A stretch of DNA of 64,000 nucleotides from Flavobacterium hiemivividum (GCF_004349145.1 NZ_SMFO01000001.1:682001-746000), one strand, 5' to 3'. Shown: positions 44,918 through 54,286, counted from the stretch's first letter. The notes: generated from the letters alone by a model not told the origin. A program made the numbers and translations.

Positions 44918-45727
44918 TTATAAGGAAATAGCACCCATATTAGTCATAATTCCATTAACAACTACGATCCCTGGAACCGTTTTAATCGCTTTTCCTGAGG
45001 CTATTTCTGGAGTTAAAGTAACAGTGTAAGTTCCCGCAGGAATACCATTTAGCTGAAACACTCCCAATTCATTGGCATAAGCCGTAACCTCAACATCACC
45101 CACTTGAACAGAAGCCACAACCTGAAAGCCTGTCAAAACAGGGTTGATTGTACCTTTGATTACTCCTGAAGTTGCAGTTGTAGAAACTCTAATAACTGGA
45201 TGTAAATTAAAATTACCCGAACTACCTGCTTGTACAACAATAGAATGTTCTACATCAAAATCCAGTAAAAAATCATAGGTGGCTCCCGCAACTAATGTTT
45301 GATTAATCTTTAATTTTAGTCCAGATTGTTGTGCGCTTGGCGTCTTTAAAGCATAACTTACACCATTTTTAACAACAGTGTTGTTCTCGCCTAAAAGCAA
45401 TCGAACTTGCCCTAAAAAACCGGAAGGCACCAGATTATCAGCTAACAATACATTTACTCCACCCGTTAGCTCTAATAAATTATATATTTTTGGAGAAACA
45501 TTCCCTATACTTACCCAGCCTTTACTGTCGTCATCATCTGTGGTCGACTTTATCAAAACATCCCGAACTTCGATGTTTACAGCATCATAATCCCCAGGAG
45601 CATCCGTCATTCGAACTGAAACTCTTGAAGTTTGTGCCGAATCATCACTTGAATTACACCCTATAATTGACAACAACATAAATGTTATTACACTAAAACT
45701 TAGCACATAAAATTTAATCTTTTTCAT
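44918..45727 (-). CDS. DUF4382-type lipoprotein with carboxypeptidase-regulatory-like domain
   Basis: 269 residues. Lipobox SIIGC (Cys24). The DUF4382 part has VRMTDAPGDYDAVNIEVRDVLI and GFLGQVRLLLGENNTVV; the C-terminal part (about 190-269) is a Cna-B/CarboxypepD_reg-like beta domain with GVFQLNGIPAGTYTVTLTPE. Envelope-anchored, function unknown. It sits in a divergent pair with the AlbA_2 gene. Confidence 0.88.
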   Translation of the reverse strand: MKKIKFYVLSFSVITFMLLSIIGCNSSDDSAQTSRVSVRMTDAPGDYDAVNIEVRDVLIKSTTDDDDSKGWVSIGNVSPKIYNLLELTGGVNVLLADNLVPSGFLGQVRLLLGENNTVVKNGVSYALKTPSAQQSGLKLKINQTLVAGATYDFLLDFDVEHSIVVQAGSSGNFNLHPVIRVSTTATSGVIKGTINPVLTGFQVVASVQVGDVEVTAYANELGVFQLNGIPAGTYTVTLTPEIASGKAIKTVPGIVVVNGIMTNMGAISL

Positions 45728-45746
45728 ATCTTTCCATTATTTAAAT

Positions 45747-45775
45747 TTTGTTACTTTTAATAACGCTTAATTTTG
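45747..45775 (+). promoter_or_regulatory. Candidate promoter of the AlbA_2 gene
   Basis: TTTG at 45747-45750, 17-nt spacer, TAATTTTG at 45768-45775. The spacer is at the short end. The start site would lie about 38 nt before ATG 45820. Confidence 0.45.
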
Positions 45776-45819
45776 CGATTTAGTACAATTTTAATAGCGA
45801 TTCTAAACATTTTTAGCAC

Positions 45820-46968
45820 ATGATCAACAAACGTCTTCTTATTAAAAACCTGCTCGCCCAAAATGATGAGAGTAGCTTTTATGATAAAAAACGTCAGTTG
45901 AACTTGCATACTCGGGAAGGAAAAGCAAAGTTTTTAAAACACATTTGCGCTTTATCTAATTCTAATCCTGCCAATAATTCCTATATCGTGGTGGGGGTAG
46001 AAGATTTAGACAATGAAATAGTGGGCGTAGATTTTTTTGATGACAGCCACATTCAGAATTTAGTGAATGCTTATTTAGAACACCCTCCTAAAATTCAATA
46101 TGAAAACGTGCCTTTCCCAAACTTGCCAAAAGACAAAGTAATTGGGCTGGTAACAATAAAACCAAAAAAAAATTCCTCCTATTTTAAAAAAGGAATCCAT
46201 ACTATCCTTATCAATAGCGCCTTTATTAGGCACGGCAGCAACACGATGCCAACGGAAGAAAAAATCAAAAAGAATTTTCAAAATTCAGAGACCGTAATTG
46301 GGATAGAGAACAATGCCCGAAATAATATAGAATACACCCTGGACGGCGTATTTGATTTTATGAATTTTCGTCATAAAGACATGGCCCCAAAATATAAAGT
46401 ATTCAAAGAACTATTTGTGATTTGCTGGGCAGGAATTCCAAAAAAAGTACGCGATAAAACGTTCTTGTCCCGTGTTGACATCGAACTGATTAATGAGCAA
46501 GTAAAATTGTTTTATTCGGCTCAAGATGTAGTTACCATTACTTTTGACGAACACAGTTTTACAATTACTGAATATGTTTCTTTGGGTTTGAATGACAAAA
46601 CGAGTTATTATCCACTGGAGAAACAAACCATCTATTTCTATGAAAATGGATATTACAAAATAGAAAATGAGATGCTGTTCCAACCACCGGAATTCAGCCG
46701 AAAAATGCTTTATCACATTTACAACTCCAATATTGCTTTGCTGGCGAAACTAAAAAAAGGACAGACATTAACAGCAAGCGAACGCAAGGATCTAGAAAAT
46801 GTACCCTCGACATTCATGATTTGTTACCTCAACGGATTTGAAGAGGCCAAAGAAAAATTAGTGGAAGCCAAACCGTACTTAAAACCTTTTCCTCAAATTT
46901 ATTTGTCTTTTAAAGAAGCCATGCGAATCTTGAGAAAAATGAAGTATGATGTACCAAAGCGAATGTAA
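45820..46968 (+). CDS. AlbA_2 (Schlafen-type) domain protein
   Basis: 382 residues. N-terminal AlbA_2 domain (about 15-145): ESSFYDKKRQLNLHTREGKAKFLKHICALSN, YIVVGVEDLDNEIVGVDFF and FIRHGSNTMPTEEKI. In related proteins this domain binds nucleotides or cleaves RNA; the catalytic triad of Slfn nucleases is not recognised here. The C-terminal 220 residues contain no family I know (TYYPLEKQTIYFYENGYYKIENEM). No defence genes adjoin. The 700-bp gap downstream is unusual. Confidence 0.8.
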   Translation: MINKRLLIKNLLAQNDESSFYDKKRQLNLHTREGKAKFLKHICALSNSNPANNSYIVVGVEDLDNEIVGVDFFDDSHIQNLVNAYLEHPPKIQYENVPFPNLPKDKVIGLVTIKPKKNSSYFKKGIHTILINSAFIRHGSNTMPTEEKIKKNFQNSETVIGIENNARNNIEYTLDGVFDFMNFRHKDMAPKYKVFKELFVICWAGIPKKVRDKTFLSRVDIELINEQVKLFYSAQDVVTITFDEHSFTITEYVSLGLNDKTSYYPLEKQTIYFYENGYYKIENEMLFQPPEFSRKMLYHIYNSNIALLAKLKKGQTLTASERKDLENVPSTFMICYLNGFEEAKEKLVEAKPYLKPFPQIYLSFKEAMRILRKMKYDVPKRM

Positions 46969-47670
46969 CTATTCGAGAGAACTATAAATAGTGGTAAGAA
47001 CTCTAACCTCAGATATAGTGCTATTTAAAAAATCTAGGATGAATTTCGAAAAAAAAGAAGATAGGATTAAGTAGGAAGTCATCAAAAATATTGATGTCCT
47101 TAAAAAATAAATAATTAAAGTGAGGCTTTAAAAATGCCAGACCGCCAGAAAAAGTTCATTGACAAAGTTGGCAACCATTCGAATAATTAAAAGCGACAAA
47201 ACGATAAGTGTATTCATTGCAGATTTTTTTTTGTGAAATTACTTTAAAACATCACGCTACGCAATCACTAAATATAGTGATATTTCGCAACCCAAAAATA
47301 GTGATTTTAATTCAAAATCAACACATTATAGAGAGAAAACTATAAATTTATCCCTGTGCTCGAATCCCAATCTGTCCAATATTCCTATAACACCGCCTTC
47401 TTAATGGTGAATTCTATTTTCATCGAATTGGACAAATTTTCTTTGGTAAAAAATAGAGTCAATAGCAACGGCTATTAATTATTACACTTCAACTAAACGC
47501 TTTATACACAATAGAAAAGCAATTTTACTAATTTACGGATTTCTGTGCTAATTTATTTTTAAGGAAAAAACCATTAAAAAAGCAATTCTTCCCAACTCTT
47601 TTACTTATTTTTATGCTTTAAAGCAGCAGCAGTCTTGCTGTTTGTATAATCCAGATTGACCAAACACAAA
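46969..47670. other. 700-bp intergenic region with dyads and a repeated GAGAGAA-CTATAAAT motif
   Basis: No convincing gene. It holds several short dyads: ACTATAAATAGT (46981-46992), ATAGTGCTAT (47015-47024), CATCAA/TTGATG near 47090, and ATCACTAAATATAGTGAT (47264-47281), with a half-site AATAGTGAT at 47297-47305. GAGAGAACTATAAAT (46975) recurs as GAGAGAAAACTATAAAT (47331-47347). An 18-codon frame from ATG 47133 is too short to support. The last 300 bp lead to the phosphatase gene. Confidence 0.5.
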
Positions 47671-48399
47671 ATGAGAACATTAGTTATAGGTGATATTCAC
47701 GGAGGCTTGCGTGCACTTCACCAAATTATGGAAAGAGCCAAGGTTACCGCAGACGACACTCTGATATTTTTAGGAGATTACGTGGATGGCTGGAGTCAGT
47801 CGCCGCAAGTTCTTGACTACTTGATTGAATTGAATACGACACATAATTGTGTGTTTATAAGAGGTAATCATGATGAATTGTTACTTCATTGGCTAAAAGA
47901 TGGTCAAGAAGACAATGAGCTATGGTATAAACATGGTGGAGAAGCAACAGTTTTAGCTTATGAAAAAGTAGATGCTACCACTAAAAACCTTCATATTGAA
48001 TTTTTGCACTCCTTGCAAAACTACTATCTTGATGATAAGAAACGTCTATTTGTTCACGCAGGGTTTACGAATATGAACGGAGTGCAGTATGAGTATTATC
48101 CTGAACCATTTTATTGGGATAGAACTTTATGGGAAACAGCCTTGTCTTTAGATAGAAGTATTAAACCCAACGATTTACTCTATCCAAAACGATTGATTCT
48201 ATACGACGAAATCTACATAGGACATACTCCAGTAACGCGCATTGGTAGGACAGAACCCGTGCAAATGGCTTGTGTTTGGAATATAGATACAGGCGCCGCT
48301 TTCAAAGGGCCTTTGACCATTTTGAATGTAGACACAAAGGAATTCTGGCAAAGCGAACCCCTGCACACTTTGTATTTTGACGAAAAAGGTCGGAATTAA
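47671..48399 (+). CDS. Metallophosphoesterase (serine/threonine phosphatase type)
   Basis: 242 residues from ATG 47671 (MRTLVIGDIHGGLRAL); a TTG start at 47656 is less likely. Motifs of the PPP-type phosphoesterases: GDIHGG, GDYVDGW, FIRGNHDE, and a later His in IYIGHTPVTRIG. It is a cytosolic two-metal phosphatase; the substrate, protein or small molecule, is unknown. Isolated gene behind a long repeat-containing gap. Confidence 0.9.
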   Translation: MRTLVIGDIHGGLRALHQIMERAKVTADDTLIFLGDYVDGWSQSPQVLDYLIELNTTHNCVFIRGNHDELLLHWLKDGQEDNELWYKHGGEATVLAYEKVDATTKNLHIEFLHSLQNYYLDDKKRLFVHAGFTNMNGVQYEYYPEPFYWDRTLWETALSLDRSIKPNDLLYPKRLILYDEIYIGHTPVTRIGRTEPVQMACVWNIDTGAAFKGPLTILNVDTKEFWQSEPLHTLYFDEKGRN

Positions 48400-48446
48400 A
48401 ATTTAATGTTCTAATTTTGTATGAATTGTATTAAACATTTAAAAAT

Positions 48447-48944
48447 ATGAAAAAAGTAATTACATTATTATTACTATCGTCGGTATGGCTTACCAACGCA
48501 CAAGCTTTTAAAGGAAATGGAGATGTAAAAGGCCAGGTAGGTTTAAACCTTCAAAATGGCGGTACAGGACTTTACCTATCTTCTGATTTTGGTATTGGCG
48601 AAAACATGTCTTTGGGACTAACTGCTAATTATTTATTATCTGTTGCTTCTGATGATTTAGGAAACGAACCAGACTTTGGAGACCGTATCGATTTTAAAGC
48701 GCGATTTAATGCTAACCTAGGAGACGTGTTACAATTAGATCCAAAAATGGATGTTTACCCAGGTTTAGATGTTGGCTTAAGAAATTTTGGTGGACATCTT
48801 GGTTTCCGTTATTTCTTTACCGAAGGTTTTGGATTATTTAGTGAAGCTGGATTTCCTATCGCCAAATATGACAAAAACACAACTGGTTTTGAACATTTAA
48901 ACAACCAGTTTGTTGTAAATATCGGTATGTCATTTAATTTGTAA
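48447..48944 (+). CDS. Small outer-membrane barrel-like protein (possibly DUF6646)
   Basis: 165 residues. Signal peptide (MKKVITLLLLSSVWLTNA), then Gly-rich amphipathic strands (KGNGDVKGQVGLNLQNGGTGLYLSSDFGIG, LGFRYFFTEGFGLFSEAGF) and a C-terminal strand ending FVVNIGMSFNL, typical of outer-membrane barrels. I recall such proteins under DUF6646, not verified. A TAATTTTG box (48412-48419) precedes it. It is followed by a strong terminator. Confidence 0.75.
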   Translation: MKKVITLLLLSSVWLTNAQAFKGNGDVKGQVGLNLQNGGTGLYLSSDFGIGENMSLGLTANYLLSVASDDLGNEPDFGDRIDFKARFNANLGDVLQLDPKMDVYPGLDVGLRNFGGHLGFRYFFTEGFGLFSEAGFPIAKYDKNTTGFEHLNNQFVVNIGMSFNL

Positions 48945-48968
48945 CAAAAACGAATTATTCGAAAAATA

Positions 48969-49007
48969 AAAAAAGGGCAATTTGAAATTTTCAAATTGCC
49001 CTTTTTT
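48969..49007. terminator. Bidirectional terminator between barrel gene and ALDH gene
   Basis: Stem AAAAAGGGCAATTTGA / TCAAATTGCCCTTTTT with a short loop (AATTT) and T runs on both strands. Confidence 0.9.
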
Positions 49008-49025
49008 GTGTTTACATGCTTTATA

Positions 49026-50579
49026 CTACAAGTCGAATTTTATTCCTTGTGCCAATGGCAAAGAAGTTCCGTAATTGATAGTATTGGTTTGACGACGCAT
49101 GTACACTTTCCATGCATCTGATCCTGATTCACGTCCCCCACCAGTTTCTTTTTCTCCTCCAAAAGCACCACCAATTTCAGCTCCAGATGTTCCGATATTT
49201 ACATTAGCAATACCACAATCTGATCCGGCAACAGATAAGAAATGCTCTGCTTCTCTTAAATTGTTTGTCATAATAGCAGAAGACAATCCTTGTGCCACTC
49301 CGTTTTGAACGTCAACTGCATTTTCTACAGTTCCCGAATATTTCAATAAATACAATACTGGAGCAAAAGTTTCATGTTGCACGATTTCGAATGAATTGTC
49401 TGCTTCTGCAATCGCAGGTTTGACGTAACACCCACTTTCGTATCCTTCTCCTGAAAGCACACCACCTTCAACAAGAATTTTTCCGCCTTGTTCTACTACT
49501 TTAGTCAACGCTCTATTGTACATTTCGACAGCATGAGTATCTATAAGCGGACCAACGTGATTGTTCTCGTCTAATGGATTCCCAATGCTAAGTTGTTTGT
49601 AAGCCGCCACAACAGCATCTTTAACTTTATCGTAAATACTTTCGTGTATTATTAAACGCCGTGTAGAAGTACATCTTTGCCCTGCAGTTCCTACAGCTCC
49701 AAAAACAGCTCCAATAACAGTCATTTTTATATCAGCATCCGGCGTAACGATAATAGCATTGTTTCCTCCTAATTCTAATAATGATCTTCCCAAACGACCT
49801 GCTACAGTTTGCGCCACGATTTTCCCCATTCGAGTAGAACCAGTCGCCGAAATTAACGGTACACGTTTGTCATTAGTCATCATTTCACCCACTTTGTAAT
49901 CTCCGTTTATCAAACAAGAAATTCCTTCTGGAAGATTATTTTCTTTAATTACTTCAGCAATTATATTTTGACAGGCAATTCCACATAGAGGTGTTTTCTC
50001 TGATGGTTTCCAAACACAAACATCACCAGCTATCCAAGCTAAAGCCGTATTCCAAGCCCAAACTGCTACTGGAAAGTTAAACGCCGAGATAATCCCTACA
50101 ACTCCCAATGGATGATATTGCTCATACATTCTATGTTGCGGACGCTCTGAATGCATTGTTAATCCGTGCAATTGACGAGAAAGACCCACTGCAAAATCAC
50201 AGATATCAATCATCTCTTGCACTTCACCATATCCTTCTTGTAATGATTTCCCCATTTCGTAAGAAACCAATTTACCTAAAGCCTCTTTATTTTTACGTAA
50301 TTTCTCTCCAAACTGACGCACGATTTCACCACGCTGCGGTGCTGGCATCAAACGGAATGTTTTGAAAGCTTCGGTAGCTGACTGCATTACCTTTTCGTAA
50401 TCTGCCGCAGTAGAAGTTTTAACTTTCGCTATCAATTGACCATCTACAGGAGAATAACTTTCAAGGATTTCTCCGCTTGAAAAGTGATTTAACCCTGTTG
50501 AAGTTCCTTCATTTATGTCCTTTATGCCCAATTGTGCCAAAGCCTCTTTCATTCCGAATTGATTTGCTATTGTTATCAT
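49026..50579 (-). CDS. ALDH7-type aldehyde dehydrogenase (alpha-aminoadipic semialdehyde / piperideine-6-carboxylate type)
   Basis: 517 residues. Catalytic Cys303 in GTAGQRCTSTRR, catalytic Glu in LELGGNNAIIV, and the antiquitin signature TSGAEIGGAFGGEKETGGGRES near the C-terminus. Length and signature fit the ALDH7 group, which oxidises 2-aminoadipate-6-semialdehyde in lysine breakdown. The neighbouring dioxygenase belongs to tryptophan breakdown, so another aldehyde substrate is possible. Transcribed in the same direction as the dioxygenase, 222 bp apart. Confidence 0.92.
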   Translation of the reverse strand: MITIANQFGMKEALAQLGIKDINEGTSTGLNHFSSGEILESYSPVDGQLIAKVKTSTAADYEKVMQSATEAFKTFRLMPAPQRGEIVRQFGEKLRKNKEALGKLVSYEMGKSLQEGYGEVQEMIDICDFAVGLSRQLHGLTMHSERPQHRMYEQYHPLGVVGIISAFNFPVAVWAWNTALAWIAGDVCVWKPSEKTPLCGIACQNIIAEVIKENNLPEGISCLINGDYKVGEMMTNDKRVPLISATGSTRMGKIVAQTVAGRLGRSLLELGGNNAIIVTPDADIKMTVIGAVFGAVGTAGQRCTSTRRLIIHESIYDKVKDAVVAAYKQLSIGNPLDENNHVGPLIDTHAVEMYNRALTKVVEQGGKILVEGGVLSGEGYESGCYVKPAIAEADNSFEIVQHETFAPVLYLLKYSGTVENAVDVQNGVAQGLSSAIMTNNLREAEHFLSVAGSDCGIANVNIGTSGAEIGGAFGGEKETGGGRESGSDAWKVYMRRQTNTINYGTSLPLAQGIKFDL

Positions 50580-50801
50580 TGTAACTTTTTTGTTATAAAT
50601 TGTTATATTATTTTCGTAAAGATATTATTTAAAGTATTATTATGCAACGATCATTTTATAAAATATCCATAAGAAGAGACGGTATTTTATTAAATACGAC
50701 TTCTTCTACACAATTCTTCCCTACTAAAATTTTTTAGATTTATATGAGCGATTTTACAGCCAAAGAAAATGCTCCTAACCAAAGAAAATGCTTTATTAAA
50801 C

Positions 50802-51341
50802 TTATTTACTAGCTATGAATCGAGCATCTGCCTCCATCACTGTTCCGCAGTTACTGCATGTTCGCAAGGCTTCAGATTTGTAGAAATTTTCAAAATGAGG
50901 CAAAAAGTCTTTTTCAATATCCTTTAATTCAAAGTATACTTCATGCAGTTTATGGTTACAGTTTTCACAAAACCATAATAAGCCGTCAGTATAGCCCTGA
51001 TTTTCCCTTTTTCGTTCGATCACTAAACCAATAGAATTCTCTGATCGCACTGGAGAATGTGGCGTTTTTGCTGGGTGCAAGTACATATCACCAGCCTGAA
51101 GTTCTAAAACATTGCGCTGGCCGTCTTCTTGTGTAATGACTTGAATAGTTCCTTCTAATTGATAAAACAACTCTTCCGTCTCATTATAGTGAAAGTCTTT
51201 TCGAGCATTTGGCCCGCCAACAATCATCACAATATAATCACCAGAATCTACATATAAGTTTTTATTCCCTACAGGCGGCTTCAGTAATTGACGGTTTTCA
51301 TCAATCCATTTATTAAGGTTGAAAGGTTTTGAAATTGCCAT
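50802..51341 (-). CDS. 3-hydroxyanthranilate 3,4-dioxygenase
   Basis: 179 residues, the length of the bacterial enzyme. Cupin metal ligands are in DFHYNETEELFYQLEG and LHPAKTPHSPVRSENSIGLVIER; a second, rubredoxin-like iron site is shown by CENCNHKLHE and CSNCG. The enzyme opens 3-hydroxyanthranilate in the kynurenine route. No other kynurenine genes are adjacent. Upstream of the ALDH7 gene on the same strand; the gap contains a 14-bp direct repeat CCAAAGAAAATGCT (about 50759 and 50776). Confidence 0.93.
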   Translation of the reverse strand: MAISKPFNLNKWIDENRQLLKPPVGNKNLYVDSGDYIVMIVGGPNARKDFHYNETEELFYQLEGTIQVITQEDGQRNVLELQAGDMYLHPAKTPHSPVRSENSIGLVIERKRENQGYTDGLLWFCENCNHKLHEVYFELKDIEKDFLPHFENFYKSEALRTCSNCGTVMEADARFIASK

Positions 51342-51449
51342 TTTTTTCGAATTATTAAATTAATGATCCGCTAAGTTACTAAAAAGTCTCTAGCGGTTTA
51401 GTGTATAAAAACAGAAACTATAGCAACGCGTTTCTACTAAAGAATTTTT

Positions 51450-52547
51450 TTACTGAACTTCCTTTATAAGATAAATATAAACCGGAAAATGATCACTGAA
51501 ACCAACCTCGTTGACCGAATGTCGTTTTGGATACCCTTTATATTGACCTGAAGATTGTATTAAAAAAGACTTGTTGTATATCCCTGCTTTCCAATAACTA
51601 AAGGAGGAAAAATCATTCCTGATAAGCGATTGCGAAACCATAATTTGATCAAAAATATCCCATGAATCCCGATATGCAATAGTTCCCAAGCCTCTCTTAG
51701 CCATCTCCTCAAAAGGATTGTAAATTCCAAAAGGGAGAACATCACCTTTAATGGCTTTGGCGTCAAGGGCAACTTTTATACTCTTATTATAAGGACCATC
51801 ATTTAAATCTCCCATAGTCAATACTTTTGCATTTGGATTTATTTGCTGCAAAGAATCGATTATTTTTCTGTTTAAAACTCCTGCGGCTTCGCGAAATGGA
51901 CTAGATTTTTTCTCTCCACCGGAGCGCGACGGCCAGTGATTGACAATAATATTAATTTCTTCTCCATCTAAAAAACCTGTTACCAAAAGCTGATCGCGGG
52001 TAAAAACACGATTATTATAATAGTTTATGGCTAAACTATCGTCTGTTTTTTCGTCTGATTCAACTTTATTCAGCGATTCTTTTTTATAAACTATTAGGGG
52101 AATATTGGTGTAGGTTGTCGGTCGGAAATACTTCTTTTGATATAAAAGTGCTACGTCTATTCCTCTTTTGTCTGGAGATTCAAAATGGATGATTCCGTAG
52201 TCTCTATCAATAAGGTTTGTTTCCTTTATTAAATCTTCCAAAACCCCTCTGTTCTCTATTTCGCAACCCCCAATAAAAGTAGGTGAATTGGTGTTTTCGG
52301 AAGAACCTATTTCGAGTAAAACTCGAGAAAGATTCTGTAGTTTTTGCTTGTACTTTTTGGTAGTCCATTTCTGAGCTCCCTTTGGTGTCCATTCATCATC
52401 ATTTGTATTAGGATCGTTTATGGTGTCAAAAAGGTTTTCGAAATTATAAAATGCAACGGTATGGATTGCATATTTTTTTTGTTGACCAAGTACTTGCGCT
52501 ATCGGTAACATTAAAAGCAACATCAGAAATAATTGCGCAACTCTCAT
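51450..52547 (-). CDS. Exported endonuclease/exonuclease/phosphatase-fold hydrolase
   Basis: 365 residues. Signal peptide (MLLLMLPIAQVLGQ). EEP fold: AFYNFENLFDTINDPNTNDDEW (metal site), GCEIENRGVLEDLI, NIIVNHWPSRSGGEKKS and TMGDLNDGPYNKSIKV, ending with GFSDHFPVYIYL. Members cut phosphodiester bonds of nucleic acids, lipids or sugars; as a secreted copy it may act on extracellular DNA or phosphate scavenging. Single gene, divergent from the LD-carboxypeptidase gene. Confidence 0.9.
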   Translation of the reverse strand: MRVAQLFLMLLLMLPIAQVLGQQKKYAIHTVAFYNFENLFDTINDPNTNDDEWTPKGAQKWTTKKYKQKLQNLSRVLLEIGSSENTNSPTFIGGCEIENRGVLEDLIKETNLIDRDYGIIHFESPDKRGIDVALLYQKKYFRPTTYTNIPLIVYKKESLNKVESDEKTDDSLAINYYNNRVFTRDQLLVTGFLDGEEINIIVNHWPSRSGGEKKSSPFREAAGVLNRKIIDSLQQINPNAKVLTMGDLNDGPYNKSIKVALDAKAIKGDVLPFGIYNPFEEMAKRGLGTIAYRDSWDIFDQIMVSQSLIRNDFSSFSYWKAGIYNKSFLIQSSGQYKGYPKRHSVNEVGFSDHFPVYIYLIKEVQ

Positions 52548-52712
52548 ATTTAAAATGTAAAAAATTCTTATGTCCTAACAATCAGCGACTCTACTAGTAA
52601 AAATACTTCATTTTAACATCAATCCTTTAATTATTTTCGAAATTCATTATCTTTGGTTTTTAGTCCATTTATTTGACTTCCATTATTCTAACTATTCTCG
52701 AAAAACAAAAAT

Positions 52713-53714
52713 ATGCGTACTACCCGATTTTGGTCTATAAACAGTAGTTTTGGTTTTTATAAAGCCTTACTTTTATTTTTTGTTTTACAATCTTTCAACA
52801 GCCAAGCCCATACAAAAATGACAACACCACCCATTTTACAAAAAGGAGATACCATTGCAATTTTGGCCACAGCCCGAAAAAATATTGATGACAACCTACA
52901 ACCTGCAATAGATTTATTGCATAGTTGGGGACTAGAAGTTGTTATAGGAAACACAATTGGTTTAGACGAAAATCAACTGGCAGGAACTGATGCTCAAAGA
53001 GCAGCCGATTTACAGAAGCAATTAGACAACCCAAATATTAAAGCGATTTGGTGTGTAAAAGGCGGCTATGGCACCGTTAGAATAATCGACTTACTCGATT
53101 TTACAAAATTTAAACAAAGCCCAAAATGGATTGTTGGTTTTAGCGATATCACGGTTTTGCACAACCATTTAAACACGATGGGATATAAAACCATACACGG
53201 GATTATGCCTGTAACGTTTCCTAGAGCAACTCCTGAGGCCGTTCAAAGTTTAAAACTAGCCTTGTTTGGAAATCCAATCCGTTACGAAATTGCTCCAGAC
53301 GCAATGAATCGATTTGGAACTGCTACGGGGGAATTAGTAGGTGGAAACTTATCAATTCTTTACAGCTTACTAGGTTCGGATTCGGCTATTGACTGCAACG
53401 ACAAAATTTTATTTATCGAAGATTTAGATGAATACCTCTATCATATAGATCGCATGATGATGAACTTAAAACGAAATGGTTGCCTAGAAAATATAAAGGG
53501 AATCATTGTAGGGTCTATGAATAAGATGAGAGATAACGATATTCCATGGGGGAAAAACGCCCTTGAAATTATTGAAGATGTCACTAAACAATATAAAATT
53601 CCGGTAGTTTACAATTTCCCCGCAGGACATATTCGCGACAATAGAGCTCTAGTCTTAGGAAGTGTAGTTCGTCTTGATGTTAATGACAAAAAGAGTGTGT
53701 TAGTGTTTGAGTAA
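52713..53714 (+). CDS. LD-carboxypeptidase (peptidase S66)
   Basis: 333 residues including a hydrophobic leader (FGFYKALLLFFVLQSFNSQAHT), which is unusual because most LD-carboxypeptidases are cytosolic; an internal ATG (MTTPPILQKGDTIAI, residue 36) would give the usual cytosolic form of about 298 residues. The S66 motifs are VGFSDITVLHNHL (nucleophile Ser), FIEDLDEYLYHIDRMM (Glu) and NFPAGHIRDN (His). The enzyme trims L,D-tetrapeptides in peptidoglycan recycling. A TATCTTTG box lies at 52648-52655. Confidence 0.88.
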   Translation: MRTTRFWSINSSFGFYKALLLFFVLQSFNSQAHTKMTTPPILQKGDTIAILATARKNIDDNLQPAIDLLHSWGLEVVIGNTIGLDENQLAGTDAQRAADLQKQLDNPNIKAIWCVKGGYGTVRIIDLLDFTKFKQSPKWIVGFSDITVLHNHLNTMGYKTIHGIMPVTFPRATPEAVQSLKLALFGNPIRYEIAPDAMNRFGTATGELVGGNLSILYSLLGSDSAIDCNDKILFIEDLDEYLYHIDRMMMNLKRNGCLENIKGIIVGSMNKMRDNDIPWGKNALEIIEDVTKQYKIPVVYNFPAGHIRDNRALVLGSVVRLDVNDKKSVLVFE

Positions 53715-53760
53715 TCCTCCCCCCTCCCGACGCTTCGGGACCCGCCGAAGGATGGAGTGA
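53715..53760 (+). repeat. Stop-adjacent GC-rich hairpin element, copy 4
   Basis: Directly after the LD-carboxypeptidase stop: ATCCTCCCCCCTCCCGACGC then TTCGGGACCCGCCGAAGGAT. The stem TCCCGA / TCGGGA closes on a CGCT loop (53735-53750). The same GC-rich class in a comparable position is seen after yicC, batA and the DUF58 gene, with opposite gene strands. Confidence 0.55.
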
Positions 53761-53905
53761 TTAGATGGAAGTTTATTTTGAATGCTTCTTGAAATAAATG
53801 TTTTGGAAGCTGAATACTTTCAAAAACAAAATCCAGGGAGCTAAACACTTTAAAATGAGTATTGTGGGCTGATCACTCTAAACTGAACATCGCAAACCAA
53901 CAAAA

Positions 53906-54265
53906 ATGGCTGAACATAACGATCTTGGGAAATTTGGAGAGGAAATGGCGGTCGAGTTTCTTCAGAAAAACGGATATCTTATTTTAGACATCAATTGGAC
54001 TTTTCAAAAAGCAGAAATTGACATCATTGCTATAAAAGAAAACACCCTCGCCATAGTTGAAGTAAAAACCCGTTCCTCGCTAGAATTTGGCTTACCACAG
54101 GATTTTGTGAAACCTAAAAAAATTCAGCTACTCGTAAAAGCGGTTAACGAATATGTCAATCAAAAAAACCTTGATTTGGAAGTTCGTTTTGACATCATTG
54201 CCATTCATAAAGAAGGTAAATCTTTTGTTATTGAACACCTTATAGATGCGTTTTATCATTTTTAG
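53906..54265 (+). CDS. YraN/UPF0102-family nuclease-fold protein
   Basis: 119 residues. GKFGEEMAVEFLQKNGYLILDINWTFQKAEIDIIAIKENTLAIVEVKTR contains the PD-(D/E)XK-type arrangement E...D...EVK. UPF0102 proteins belong to the restriction-nuclease-like superfamily and are thought to act in DNA metabolism, but no biochemical role is settled. Separate short gene between an exporter-like LD-carboxypeptidase and a gene with a good promoter. Confidence 0.92.
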   Translation: MAEHNDLGKFGEEMAVEFLQKNGYLILDINWTFQKAEIDIIAIKENTLAIVEVKTRSSLEFGLPQDFVKPKKIQLLVKAVNEYVNQKNLDLEVRFDIIAIHKEGKSFVIEHLIDAFYHF

Positions 54266-54286
54266 AGAAAATTTATCGATGTTATA

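Noticed and set aside
47133..47189. An 18-codon frame MPDRQKKFIDKVG
   Set aside because: Too short and without a ribosome-binding site or homologous neighbours.
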